Below, piece after piece: positions 18,239-25,983 of a stretch of 64,000 nt of DNA. The position numbers were made by a program, and so were the translations under genes. The stretch lies in NCBI GenBank assembly GCA_030603275.1, contig JAUVYB010000003.1:25832-89831 (forward strand), written 5' to 3'. The notes under the pieces are model-generated. The model saw only the letters and a list, made by a program, of their open reading frames with translations. It was not told where the DNA came from and ran no database searches. Positions within the stretch are counted from its first letter, which is position 1. Each line of letters begins with the position of its first letter. Origin of the DNA: Deltaproteobacteria bacterium. GTDB taxonomy: Bacteria; Chloroflexota; Dehalococcoidia; Dehalococcoidales; BS750m-G39.

Positions 18239-18943
18239 ATGCCGCGTGTGAGAGACCTGCCTCCATTTGGTAAGACCTGCTATTTATCAGAGAAGCAAAT
18301 CACCGCTCCCTCTATTGAAATTCAAGAAGCCGAACGTATCATCCTAGAGATACATGACGGGCCCGCCCAGACTTTAACCTCCGCTTTCCAGTGCCTTCAG
18401 ACTGTTGACCAGGTTGCCCGCCCTTATTTTGTCCAGCGCCCGGAATTAGACCGGTTATTCAGCCGGGCAGTGGGGCTGGTAAGGCAGGCCGTTCGGGAAA
18501 CCAGGGAGATAATCAATGGCGCTGTCCCGGCGGCGCTTGAAGCTCATGGTCTGGTGGCGGTAGTGCGGCAGGAGCTGAAGCAATTGGAGGAGGAGAGCGG
18601 CTGTAAAATTGAGTTCTATTCCAGCGCCTGGCCCACCCTTCACGGGCAGGCGGAGCTGGCTATCTACCGCATCATACACGAAGCTGTTAGCAACGTCAGG
18701 AAACACGCCCGATCGCCCAGGCTTGAGATAGAGATGAACCAGAAAGGAAAGCGTCTCCTGGTGAGGGTGAAAGACTGGGGAATCGGGTTCCCGCCCGATA
18801 AACTGGAGTCATCACCTTCCGGTAATTCCCTGGGGCTGTTGAGTATGCGCCGGCGCGCCGAGCTTCTGGGAGGCACTTTCAGTATAAGCACTGCCCTGGG
18901 CAAGAGCACGGAAATCACAGTGGATATTCCCTGGCGAAAATAA
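18239..18943 (+). CDS. soluble sensor histidine kinase, NarX/NreB/DegS type
   Basis: The 234 aa protein has the HisKA_3 phosphoacceptor region EIHDGPAQTL (His39) and a HATPase_c domain with N box HEAVSNVRKHA, G1 DWGIGFP and G2 SLGLLSMRRRAELLGG. There is no transmembrane segment and only about 30 residues before the kinase core, so it has no obvious sensor domain. It must receive its signal from another protein. It is coupled to the response regulator 6-12 bp downstream. Confidence 0.9.
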   Translation: MPRVRDLPPFGKTCYLSEKQITAPSIEIQEAERIILEIHDGPAQTLTSAFQCLQTVDQVARPYFVQRPELDRLFSRAVGLVRQAVRETREIINGAVPAALEAHGLVAVVRQELKQLEEESGCKIEFYSSAWPTLHGQAELAIYRIIHEAVSNVRKHARSPRLEIEMNQKGKRLLVRVKDWGIGFPPDKLESSPSGNSLGLLSMRRRAELLGGTFSISTALGKSTEITVDIPWRK

Positions 18944-18955
18944 ACCGGAGTGAGA

Positions 18956-19627
18956 ATGGGGAAAATAAGGGTACTGATTGTGGACGACCATCCAGTAGTT
19001 TTGGAAGGGCTCCGCACCATGCTGTCCACTGACCGTAATATAGAGATTGTCGGTGAAGCCTGCGATGGCGCCGAGGCAGTAGCCATAGTGGAGGACAAGG
19101 AGCCCAGTGTGGTGCTGATGGACATTCGCATGCCCAATATGGATGGCATCCAGGCTACCCGCCAAATCAAACGCCAGTCCTCCTCCACGGCGGTTATCAT
19201 GCTCACCATGTATGACACTGATGCCTATGTCGTTGATGCGGTGCGGGCCGGAGCCAGCGGCTACCTGCTTAAGGACGCCACCCGGGAGCTGGTGGTTGAC
19301 ACTATACGGGCGGTGAACAGCGGCGCCACGCTAATTAAGACCAGCCTCTTCACCGAAGCCATATCCTCCTTAGGCCAGTCGCAGAAGGGTCGTCAGCCGA
19401 TGGAGACAAGCTCCCCCGAAAATGGTATGGAGCGGCTGACAGCCCGGGAAAGGGAAGTACTCAAACTGGCGGCGGTGGGGTATAGCAACAAGGACATAGC
19501 CAAAGAGCTCAATATTACCCAGGATACGGTGAAAAAGCATATGCAGAGTATCCTAGGTAAATTACATGCCTCCAGCCGGATTCATGCCGCTATACAGGCG
19601 ACTCGTGCTGGCATTATAAAATACTAG
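18956..19627 (+). CDS. NarL/LuxR-family response regulator
   Basis: Receiver domain with VLIVDDHPVV, phospho-acceptor D56 in VVLMDIRMP, the conserved Thr in MLTMYD and Lys in LLKDA, then a LuxR-type HTH (LTAREREVLKLAAVG ... KDIAKELNI). Partner of the preceding kinase. ATG 18956 is preferred over GTG 18950 because GGAG ends 5 nt before the ATG. The 12-bp direct repeats upstream of the operon are candidate binding sites. Confidence 0.92.
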   Translation: MGKIRVLIVDDHPVVLEGLRTMLSTDRNIEIVGEACDGAEAVAIVEDKEPSVVLMDIRMPNMDGIQATRQIKRQSSSTAVIMLTMYDTDAYVVDAVRAGASGYLLKDATRELVVDTIRAVNSGATLIKTSLFTEAISSLGQSQKGRQPMETSSPENGMERLTAREREVLKLAAVGYSNKDIAKELNITQDTVKKHMQSILGKLHASSRIHAAIQATRAGIIKY

Positions 19628-19640
19628 CTATTTTTAACCG

Positions 19641-19659
19641 GCGGGTAGTACCCACCCGC
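19641..19659 (+). promoter_or_regulatory. hairpin just before the RBS of the 19670 gene
   Basis: GCGGGT (19641-19646), a 7-nt loop and ACCCGC (19654-19659) form a 6-bp stem ending one base before the AGGAGG ribosome-binding site. It could modulate translation or be a weak terminator after the two-component genes. Confidence 0.35.
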
Positions 19660-19669
19660 AGGAGGAAGA

Positions 19670-20149
19670 GTGGACAGTAAGATTACACCAATGGGGGTTG
19701 TCGTACCGGGAGTCAACAATTATGCTATATATAGCCAATTGTCTCCCGTTTGTCCACGCAACCTGCTAGGGATAGCCATAATCACTGCTGGGATAGAAGG
19801 GCAGTTAATGAATAGTTTTGAGATATTTGGAACGGATTTTGGACAAGATGACATTAGACAACAGAATAAGGGAACACAGCGCACCTTTAATGACGATATT
19901 AATGCCATCGCCTATGGGGTAGCGGCCTGGTTCGAGGAAAACTCCGGTTATTCGGATAACGTAACCGGAATGACCATAGAAATCGCGCGGAAGCTGGGGG
20001 TGCCGGAGAAAGAGATAGGGAAATGGGCAGCTCGCCGCTCAACCTTGAATGCGAAGAGGGTTAAGCCAATCAGGACCCTCATGCAGAGGCTGTGCTCTGA
20101 GCCGGCCACCGAAGAGTTGAGGAAGATGACAAAGACGAGGGAGGTGTAA
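19670..20149 (+). CDS. protein of unknown function
   Basis: A 159 aa protein I do not recognise. It starts with GTG behind an excellent AGGAGG. The C-terminal part contains an HTH-like pattern (EIARKLGVPEKEIGKWAARR), so DNA binding is possible. The rest is not low-complexity and has no signal peptide or membrane segment. It follows the two-component genes by 42 bp and may be part of the same transcript. Confidence 0.6.
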   Translation: MDSKITPMGVVVPGVNNYAIYSQLSPVCPRNLLGIAIITAGIEGQLMNSFEIFGTDFGQDDIRQQNKGTQRTFNDDINAIAYGVAAWFEENSGYSDNVTGMTIEIARKLGVPEKEIGKWAARRSTLNAKRVKPIRTLMQRLCSEPATEELRKMTKTREV

Positions 20150-20341
20150 CTGCCGTAGTTGATGGGTTTTACCCTGCGTGCCTTCAACGCCTTTAACACG
20201 GAGGCATGCTCCCTTTGCAGCGCCCTGGGGTGATGAAGACCTGCTCAAAAAATAAAAAAAAATTTTTATAGGGGCACTGGCTATCTTCATATCCCGGGGC
20301 GCTAAATAAAACATCGACGGCGGTTTGGGGAAGCGATTATA

Positions 20342-21307
20342 ATGCACGGCAAGTATGTTTACGGAATTATCATTGGCACTGGTGATACCGCCCTCGGCAT
20401 CAGGGGAATGGTGGGCACCAGCCTGGTTTACAACATAGCCCATGAGGGCCTCAGCTGTGTAGTTAGTGACTACACCGGCGGTAATTTTGACACCATGTCC
20501 AAGGAGGGGCTGGCGCGGTGCCTGGTGATGCATCAGGTAGTGGATGAGCAGGTGATGAAGAGGCACTCGATATTGCCGGTGAAGTTCGGCACGGTGCTGG
20601 CTGACTCCGACGAGGTTCTTGAACTTCTGGCTCAGGGTCACCCGCAGTTTTATCTCACCCTGCTCTGGATGCAGGATAAGGTGGAGGTGGAGGTAATGGC
20701 TAACTGGGCCGGTGAGCAGGTGATAGAGGAAAACGGTGCCGAGCCGGAACGGGTTGCGGCGTCTGCGTCACAACGCCCCCAGAGCTACCTGGAGCGGATG
20801 ATAGACTTTCTCCAGCCGGTGTCGGTTGATGTTCAGCCCTACCCCCCTAAATCGGGTGAGATGGCGGTGAATGTAGCTTTCCTGGTGGATAAAGCCGGTC
20901 TGGATGCCTTTCACGGCCGTGTCAATCAGCTTAACGCCCTCTTCTACAACCAGGTTAACTTCCAGGTCACCGGCCCCCTCCCTCCCTACAGCTTCGCCAT
21001 GGTGGAGGTCAGCAGGCCCAGCCCGGAGGCAATAAATGCAGCCAAACTGCTACTTAACTTAAACGAGGTTGCCGGCGAGGTTGAGGTAAGGAAAGCATAC
21101 CGCCGCCTGGCCGCTGAAGTCGGCTCCGACCGCAAGCTGGCAGATAAGCTGGCCAGAGCACGGTTGATGGCCCTTCGCCGGGCATTAGACCTGCTGGTGG
21201 CTTACTGCCGGGGGCAGACAGAAAAAGACGGCGGTTTCTTAATCAGCATAAGGCGCTCCCGCAGCGACGAAGTTCATCCGCCCAGGCTGGCTGAAATCGG
21301 GGCTTAA
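20342..21307 (+). CDS. GvpL/GvpF family protein (isolated)
   Basis: The 321 aa protein has the GvpL/GvpF pattern: KYVYGIII at the start, DYTGG, HQVVDEQVMKRHSILPVKFGT, and 'QDKVEVEVMANW'. GvpF/L proteins help assemble gas vesicles, but no GvpA shell gene or other gvp gene is in this window. The last 80 residues carry an extra helical, basic extension. It probably serves a non-vesicle role linked to the preceding regulators, but that is inference. Confidence 0.8.
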   Translation: MHGKYVYGIIIGTGDTALGIRGMVGTSLVYNIAHEGLSCVVSDYTGGNFDTMSKEGLARCLVMHQVVDEQVMKRHSILPVKFGTVLADSDEVLELLAQGHPQFYLTLLWMQDKVEVEVMANWAGEQVIEENGAEPERVAASASQRPQSYLERMIDFLQPVSVDVQPYPPKSGEMAVNVAFLVDKAGLDAFHGRVNQLNALFYNQVNFQVTGPLPPYSFAMVEVSRPSPEAINAAKLLLNLNEVAGEVEVRKAYRRLAAEVGSDRKLADKLARARLMALRRALDLLVAYCRGQTEKDGGFLISIRRSRSDEVHPPRLAEIGA

Positions 21308-21344
21308 GCCGGCATTACCCCATACCCCCCCAAGTTTCCTCAGG

Positions 21345-21353
21345 TGTTATAAT
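21345..21353 (+). promoter_or_regulatory. extended -10 promoter of birA, predicting a leaderless mRNA
   Basis: TG-T-TATAAT: TG at 21345-21346 and TATAAT at 21348-21353. No -35 match is visible, as is common for extended -10 promoters. The predicted start (about 21360) is 2 nt before the ATG at 21362. Confidence 0.6.
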
Positions 21354-21361
21354 AGCCCTAA

Positions 21362-22141
21362 ATGGTAGAAGACAGCCTGTCACCCGCCGCCATCACCGAT
21401 GGTCTGGGCACCCGCTTTATCGGTCAGGAGATTACCTGTTACCCCAGCCTGCCCTCAACCAATGATATGGCCAAGCAAAAAGCTCAAGAAGGGGCAAAAG
21501 AGGGGACGGTCATCGTTGCCGAGGAACAAACCGCGGGCAGGGGGAGAATAAAGCGCCGTTGGCTGTCACCACGCGGCAGTATAGCCCTGTCCATAATTCT
21601 CTACCCCCCGCTTGATTACCTCCCCTGCCTTATCATGGTCGCCTCTCTGGCGGTTACCCGCAGCATTGAGCAGGTCACCGGCCTGAAAGCGAAGATTAAG
21701 TGGCCCAACGACGTGCTGGTCAACGATAAAAAGATATGCGGCATCCTGGTGGAAAGCGATGTGCGGGGAAATAAAGTGGACTACGCCGTTATCGGCATCG
21801 GAATAAATGTTAATCTTGAAGTTTCGGACTTTCCCCGGATTGCCCCGATGGCGACCAGCCTCTCCCGGGAGCTGGGCAGGGATGTCTCCCGGCGGGATAT
21901 GGTTCAAGGCCTCCTGGCTCAAGCCGAAAAACTCTACTTGGCTTTAGCGGCGGGGGACTCGGTTTTCAGGCAGTGGCGGGACAACCTGGTGACACTGGGC
22001 AAGAAGGTCCAGGTCAGCTCGGGAGAGGCCACCTGTAGAGGGATAGCTGAATCGGTAGCCGCCGACGGCAGCCTGCTCCTGCGCCAGCCCGACGGCAGCC
22101 TGCTTAAAATCGTTGCCGGAGACGTCACCCTGCGCCGGTAA
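21362..22141 (+). CDS. birA: biotin--[acetyl-CoA-carboxylase] ligase
   Basis: BirA attaches biotin to carboxyl carrier proteins. The 259 aa protein has STNDMAKQ, the biotin-adenylate loop AEEQTAGRGRIKRRW, and KWPNDVLVNDKKICGIL, plus the C-terminal SH3-like domain. It lacks the N-terminal repressor HTH of E. coli BirA, so it is a ligase only. Confidence 0.92.
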   Translation: MVEDSLSPAAITDGLGTRFIGQEITCYPSLPSTNDMAKQKAQEGAKEGTVIVAEEQTAGRGRIKRRWLSPRGSIALSIILYPPLDYLPCLIMVASLAVTRSIEQVTGLKAKIKWPNDVLVNDKKICGILVESDVRGNKVDYAVIGIGINVNLEVSDFPRIAPMATSLSRELGRDVSRRDMVQGLLAQAEKLYLALAAGDSVFRQWRDNLVTLGKKVQVSSGEATCRGIAESVAADGSLLLRQPDGSLLKIVAGDVTLRR

Positions 22142-22150
22142 ATAAGCCCT

Positions 22151-22177
22151 CCCGGAGCCGGCAGCGCCGGCCCCGGG
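22151..22177. terminator. GC-rich hairpin between convergent genes
   Basis: Nested stems GCCGGC-agc-GCCGGC inside CCCGG/CCGGG lie between birA and the convergent slipin gene. It lacks a T-run but could block read-through on both strands. Confidence 0.4.
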
Positions 22178-22220
22178 CATACTCTCTCTAATAGCTTAAG
22201 CTTCTATCCCCGGCTACTGG

Positions 22221-22979
22221 CTACTTTTTATCGTCGTCTTTGGACATAAACATCTTGATCAGGTCTATGGGCAGCGGGAATATCAGGGTGCTGTTCTTTT
22301 CGGAAGCTATCTCGGTCAGGGTCTGCAGGTAACGCAGCTGGAGGGTAACCGGCTCCTTGGCGATAATGGCGCCGGCTTGAACCAGCTTCTCCGAGGCCTG
22401 GAACTCGCCTTCGGCGTGGATTATCTTGGCTCGCCGCTCTCTCTCCGCCTCGGCCTGAGCCGCCATCATCCGCCTCATTTCTTCGGCAAGTTCGACCTCC
22501 TTAATCTCCACGGTGCTGACCTTCACCCCCCAGGGGTCGGTATGCTCGTCGATTATCTTCTGCAACATCTGGTTGAGCTTTTCCCTCTGTGCCAGCAGTT
22601 CATCGAGCTCGGACTGCCCCAGCACATTTCTCAGCGTGGTCTGGGCTATCTGAGAAGTGGCTCGGATGTGGTCCAGCACCTTGATTACCGAAGCCTCGGG
22701 GTCAACCACCCGGAAATAGATCACGGCATTTACCCGGACGGTGACATTGTCTTTGGTAATCACCTCCTGTGATGGCACATCCATGGTCACAACGCGCAGG
22801 TCCACCCTCTGCATGCTGTCAACAAAGGGGATGATGAAAAACAGCCCCGGCCCCTTGGCTCCCACCAGGCGCCCCAGCCGGAAAACAACCCCCCGCTCAT
22901 ACTCCTTGACAATCTTGATTGACATGGGCAGGAGAATGAGCACCACGACAACGATTACGCCGATAAGAATTGGGTTCAT
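22221..22979 (-). CDS. slipin / SPFH (stomatin-prohibitin) membrane protein
   Basis: The 252 aa protein has one N-terminal membrane segment ([13 protein letters not shown]) and an SPFH domain ([42 protein letters not shown]). Slipins form membrane microdomains and pair with NfeD proteases, as here, where it is the last gene of the three-gene operon. It abuts the short NfeD gene. Confidence 0.93.
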   Translation of the reverse strand: MNPILIGVIVVVVLILLPMSIKIVKEYERGVVFRLGRLVGAKGPGLFFIIPFVDSMQRVDLRVVTMDVPSQEVITKDNVTVRVNAVIYFRVVDPEASVIKVLDHIRATSQIAQTTLRNVLGQSELDELLAQREKLNQMLQKIIDEHTDPWGVKVSTVEIKEVELAEEMRRMMAAQAEAERERRAKIIHAEGEFQASEKLVQAGAIIAKEPVTLQLRYLQTLTEIASEKNSTLIFPLPIDLIKMFMSKDDDKK

Positions 22980-23276
22980 CTAGTTACCTCCTTTTTCCTT
23001 TTTAGTGACATAAAGTTTCAAGCCGTCGACCTTGGTTATAATAACCTCCTCCCCCTTGGCCACCCGTCCTTTCTCCGATATCGCTGTCCACCGTTCGCCC
23101 TCAACCAGTACCACTCCTTTAGGTTCCAGGGTAATATCAACCTCGGCCGTCCGGCCCACCAGTTCTTCACGGCCGGCGGAGATCCGCAGGCGGTGGGCCA
23201 GGACTACCCGCTGAACGACGAAGACTATGAAAGCGGCAACACAGATAGCGATGATAACAATCAACCAAACGTCCAT
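22980..23276 (-). CDS. short NfeD-like membrane protein (NfeD C-terminal domain)
   Basis: The 98 aa protein has one membrane segment (LIVIIAICVAAFIVFVVQRVV) and an OB-fold NfeD C-terminal domain (GRTAEVDITLEPKGVVLVEGERWTAI). This domain is very similar to the C-terminus of the large NfeD just upstream, so it probably arose by partial duplication. It is thought to help assemble the slipin complex. Confidence 0.88.
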   Translation of the reverse strand: MDVWLIVIIAICVAAFIVFVVQRVVLAHRLRISAGREELVGRTAEVDITLEPKGVVLVEGERWTAISEKGRVAKGEEVIITKVDGLKLYVTKKEKGGN

Positions 23277-23315
23277 TTTAAAGTTTTAAGTCTCCTCTAT
23301 TGACCTTTAGCTTTT

Positions 23316-24650
23316 TTAGCTTTCTTTAGCTTTCTTAGGTTTCCTGGTAACATACAGTGTCAAGCCGTCGACCTTGTTTATAATCACCTCCTCCCCGGGT
23401 TTCACCCGGCCCTTCTCCGATACCGCCGTCCAGAGCTCGCCCTTAAAGAAGATTTCACCCTCAGGTTCCAGGGCTGCCCTGACCACGGCCGTCTTGCCTA
23501 TCAGTTCCTCCCAGCCGGTGGCCGCCTGGCGGCGGTGAGTCCTTACCACCTTCTGGATGACGAAGGCGAAGAAGCCGGCCACCAGCAGCACCACCACGGC
23601 AATCAGCCAGGGGTCGACGCTGAACAACGGGCTACCCCGTGGAAACAGAATCAGTGAGCCGATAATTAAGGCCGTTATGCCCCCGGCGGTAAACAAACCG
23701 AAGCTGGTAGTGAGCACCTCGCCGACGAATAAGCCGAAGGCAAGCAGGATAAGCAGTATGCCTCCCCACCGGGCATCGAGTACGCCCAGGGAATAGAAGG
23801 CAAGGAGCAGGCTGATGGCCCCGGCGATTCCGGGGAAGAACATCCCCGGGTTGTAAATCTCGGCGATAATGCCCAGGCTGCCCACGCTGAGCAGGATATA
23901 GGCGATGTTGGGGTCGCTGATGGCGTGCAGGAAGCTCTCGATAAAGTTCATCTCATCCCTGACCAGTTCGTGGCCGTTGGTATTGATGGTCACCGTAGCC
24001 CCGTTGGACAGGGTGACCTCCCGCCCGTCAATCTGGGCGATGAGGCTCTCCAGGTTGTCCACCCGCAGGTCGATGAGGTTGGCGTTCAGGGCATCGACGT
24101 CGGTGAAGGACTTGCTCTCGGTGACGGCCAGCTGGGCTTCCTCTATATTGCGCCCCCGCTCCTCGGCGATGGCCTTCATCCACTTCGCCGAAAACTCGGT
24201 TATCTTTTTCATCTGGTCTTCCGGTATCTCTTCCCCGCCCCCCGCCACCGGGTGAGCGGCGCCGATGGTTGTCCCCGGCGTCATGGCGGCGATATTGGCC
24301 GACAGGGTGATAAATGTCCCCGCCGAGGCTGCCCAGGCGCCTTTGGGCGAGACATAGACGACCACGGGGACATCGGCGTTCATAATCTTCTGGACTATCC
24401 TCTCCGTCGTGCCCAGCAGCCCTCCCGGCGTATCTAGTTCGATGATGCAGACGGTGGCGTTCTCGTCTTCCGCCTGGTCGATGCCCCGCTCGATATAATC
24501 GGCCACGATAGGTACGATGGTGCCCTCAACGTGCAGGACTTTAACTGTCGGGGCCTGGGCGTGGGCGGTAACGGCCAGCAGGGCACCGGCTACCAGGGTG
24601 ATGAAGAAGGCGATACGGAGGCTTTTGAATAAAACTTTAATCATACACAT
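23316..24650 (-). CDS. NfeD family ClpP-class membrane serine protease
   Basis: The 444 aa protein has a signal peptide (ALLAVTAHAQA), a ClpP/crotonase-like protease domain with the catalytic Ser in AASAGTFITL and lysine-containing region, several membrane segments, and the OB-fold NfeD tail. Members cut stomatin-type proteins. Operon: nfeD, short nfeD, slipin. The Ser call is from motif position. Confidence 0.9.
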   Translation of the reverse strand: MCMIKVLFKSLRIAFFITLVAGALLAVTAHAQAPTVKVLHVEGTIVPIVADYIERGIDQAEDENATVCIIELDTPGGLLGTTERIVQKIMNADVPVVVYVSPKGAWAASAGTFITLSANIAAMTPGTTIGAAHPVAGGGEEIPEDQMKKITEFSAKWMKAIAEERGRNIEEAQLAVTESKSFTDVDALNANLIDLRVDNLESLIAQIDGREVTLSNGATVTINTNGHELVRDEMNFIESFLHAISDPNIAYILLSVGSLGIIAEIYNPGMFFPGIAGAISLLLAFYSLGVLDARWGGILLILLAFGLFVGEVLTTSFGLFTAGGITALIIGSLILFPRGSPLFSVDPWLIAVVVLLVAGFFAFVIQKVVRTHRRQAATGWEELIGKTAVVRAALEPEGEIFFKGELWTAVSEKGRVKPGEEVIINKVDGLTLYVTRKPKKAKES

Positions 24651-24678
24651 GTAGTCCTATCAAAGGGATGTGAATAAG

Positions 24679-24708
24679 ATTATATATTGGTTACACCACC
24701 TTTGTAAA
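24679..24708 (-). promoter_or_regulatory. promoter of the nfeD-slipin operon
   Basis: Minus-strand TTTACA (24703-24708), 18-bp spacer, TATAAT (24679-24684), with a leader of about 22 nt containing AGGA before the ATG. Confidence 0.65.
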
Positions 24709-24718
24709 GAATATTCAG

Positions 24719-24747
24719 TTGAATAGCCAGCAGAGTAGTGTTAAAAT
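24719..24747 (+). promoter_or_regulatory. promoter of hisZ, predicting a (nearly) leaderless mRNA
   Basis: TTGAAT (24719-24724), 17-bp spacer, TAAAAT (24742-24747) with TG-T before it. The -10 ends 9 nt before the hisZ ATG, so little or no 5' leader is possible. No Shine-Dalgarno is seen. Confidence 0.6.
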
Positions 24748-24756
24748 TTACCAGCT

Positions 24757-25983
24757 ATGAAGACGCAGCGGTGCAAAGGAACGCGGGACCTATCACCCGG
24801 GGAGATGGCGGTCTTCCGCCTCATTGAGGGCGCCTTCCGGGACGCATGCCTCAACTGGGGCTATAAAGAAGTCAGGACGCCGACCCTGGAGTACCTGCAC
24901 CTGTTCACCTCGGTAGGCACGCTCACTCCGGGCATGCTGGGACGGGTATATTCCTTCCTGGACTGGGACGGCTGGAGCGGGGAAAGGGTGGTGCTTAGAC
25001 CCGACGGCACCATTCCCGTCGCCCGCCTTTATATAGACAGCATGGAGAAAGAGAAGCTGGCAAAGCTCTTCTATGTGGCTAATACCTTCATCTTCGAGGC
25101 CACCGGTGAAAAAACCAGAGAAAGATGGCAGTGCGGGGCGGAGCTTTTAGGAGTCAGTTCCCCCTCGGCTGATGTCGAGCTGGTAATGCTGGCGCTGGAG
25201 GTTTTGCAGAGGCTTCAGATTGACGGTGTTAAGCTCAAAGTGTCCCACGCCGGTTTAATCCGGGCGCTGCTGGCACGGCTGGGGCTGAGTTCCGAAGAGC
25301 AGGCCAGGGTATTCGACCGCATTCTGGATGGCGATGGTAAGGAGCTGGCCGAGTTGGGACTTGACCGGACCGAGCTGGAAACCCTGTCCGCCCTGCTTGG
25401 GCTTAAAGGGAAGGCGTCTACCTTCGTAAAGGGCTTAAAGGCTCTATTTGACCCCGATTTAGCCGGGCTCCAGCCGGGTATTGACGATCTGGTCAGCGTC
25501 GCCGGGCTTCTGGAGGCTCTGGGCGCCGATTACCAGATTGACCTGGCTTCGGTGAGGGACTTTGAGTACTACACCGGCGCCATCTTCCAGATTTTCCGGG
25601 GTAAAGATAAAATAGGCGGCGGCGGCCGCTATGACGCCCTTATCCCGCTGATGGGAGGTAAAGATACTCCCGCCTCGGGTGTTGCCCTTTACCTTGACCG
25701 CCTCATGGGGCTGGTAAAGCCGGAGGCTCTGATTGAGCCTGAAACACCGGGGATTCTGGTTAGGGCAAAGCCGGAAGCGGCCAAAGAGGGCTTTAATCTT
25801 GTTGCCCGCTTACATGAAGCCGGTTACAGGGCGGAGTTCAATCTGGGGGCACAAAGTGGGGCTGACTTCGGCTGGACGCTTGATGTTCAGAGCCAGGCGC
25901 CCAAATTTATCCTGACTGACCGGGCTGAGAAGAAGTTTGAGGCTCAAACTGTTAACGAGGTTTTAAAGTTACTAGCGAGATAA
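24757..25983 (+). CDS. hisZ: ATP phosphoribosyltransferase regulatory subunit HisZ
   Basis: HisZ is a histidyl-tRNA-synthetase paralogue that, with short-form HisG, makes the first enzyme of histidine synthesis and carries feedback control. The 408 aa protein has class II aaRS motifs (LRPDGTIPVARLY; GGGGRYDALI) and a C-terminal anticodon-domain-like region (PGILVRAKPEAAKEGF). Placement right before hisG supports HisZ over HisS. The last codons overlap the hisG frame; see hisG. Assignment is strong. Confidence 0.88.
   Translation: MKTQRCKGTRDLSPGEMAVFRLIEGAFRDACLNWGYKEVRTPTLEYLHLFTSVGTLTPGMLGRVYSFLDWDGWSGERVVLRPDGTIPVARLYIDSMEKEKLAKLFYVANTFIFEATGEKTRERWQCGAELLGVSSPSADVELVMLALEVLQRLQIDGVKLKVSHAGLIRALLARLGLSSEEQARVFDRILDGDGKELAELGLDRTELETLSALLGLKGKASTFVKGLKALFDPDLAGLQPGIDDLVSVAGLLEALGADYQIDLASVRDFEYYTGAIFQIFRGKDKIGGGGRYDALIPLMGGKDTPASGVALYLDRLMGLVKPEALIEPETPGILVRAKPEAAKEGFNLVARLHEAGYRAEFNLGAQSGADFGWTLDVQSQAPKFILTDRAEKKFEAQTVNEVLKLLAR
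25962..25968 (+). other. T TTA AAG slippery heptamer in the hisZ/hisG overlap
   Basis: In the hisZ frame the codons read GTT TTA AAG, giving the canonical -1 pattern X XXY YYZ. A -1 slip here enters exactly the hisG frame, open since a stop at 25953. The overlap also has GAGG at 25957-25960. See findings for competing explanations. Confidence 0.4.

Noticed and set aside
20342-21307. Gas-vesicle gene cluster
   Set aside because: Only a GvpL/F protein is seen; no GvpA, GvpN or others in 64 kb.
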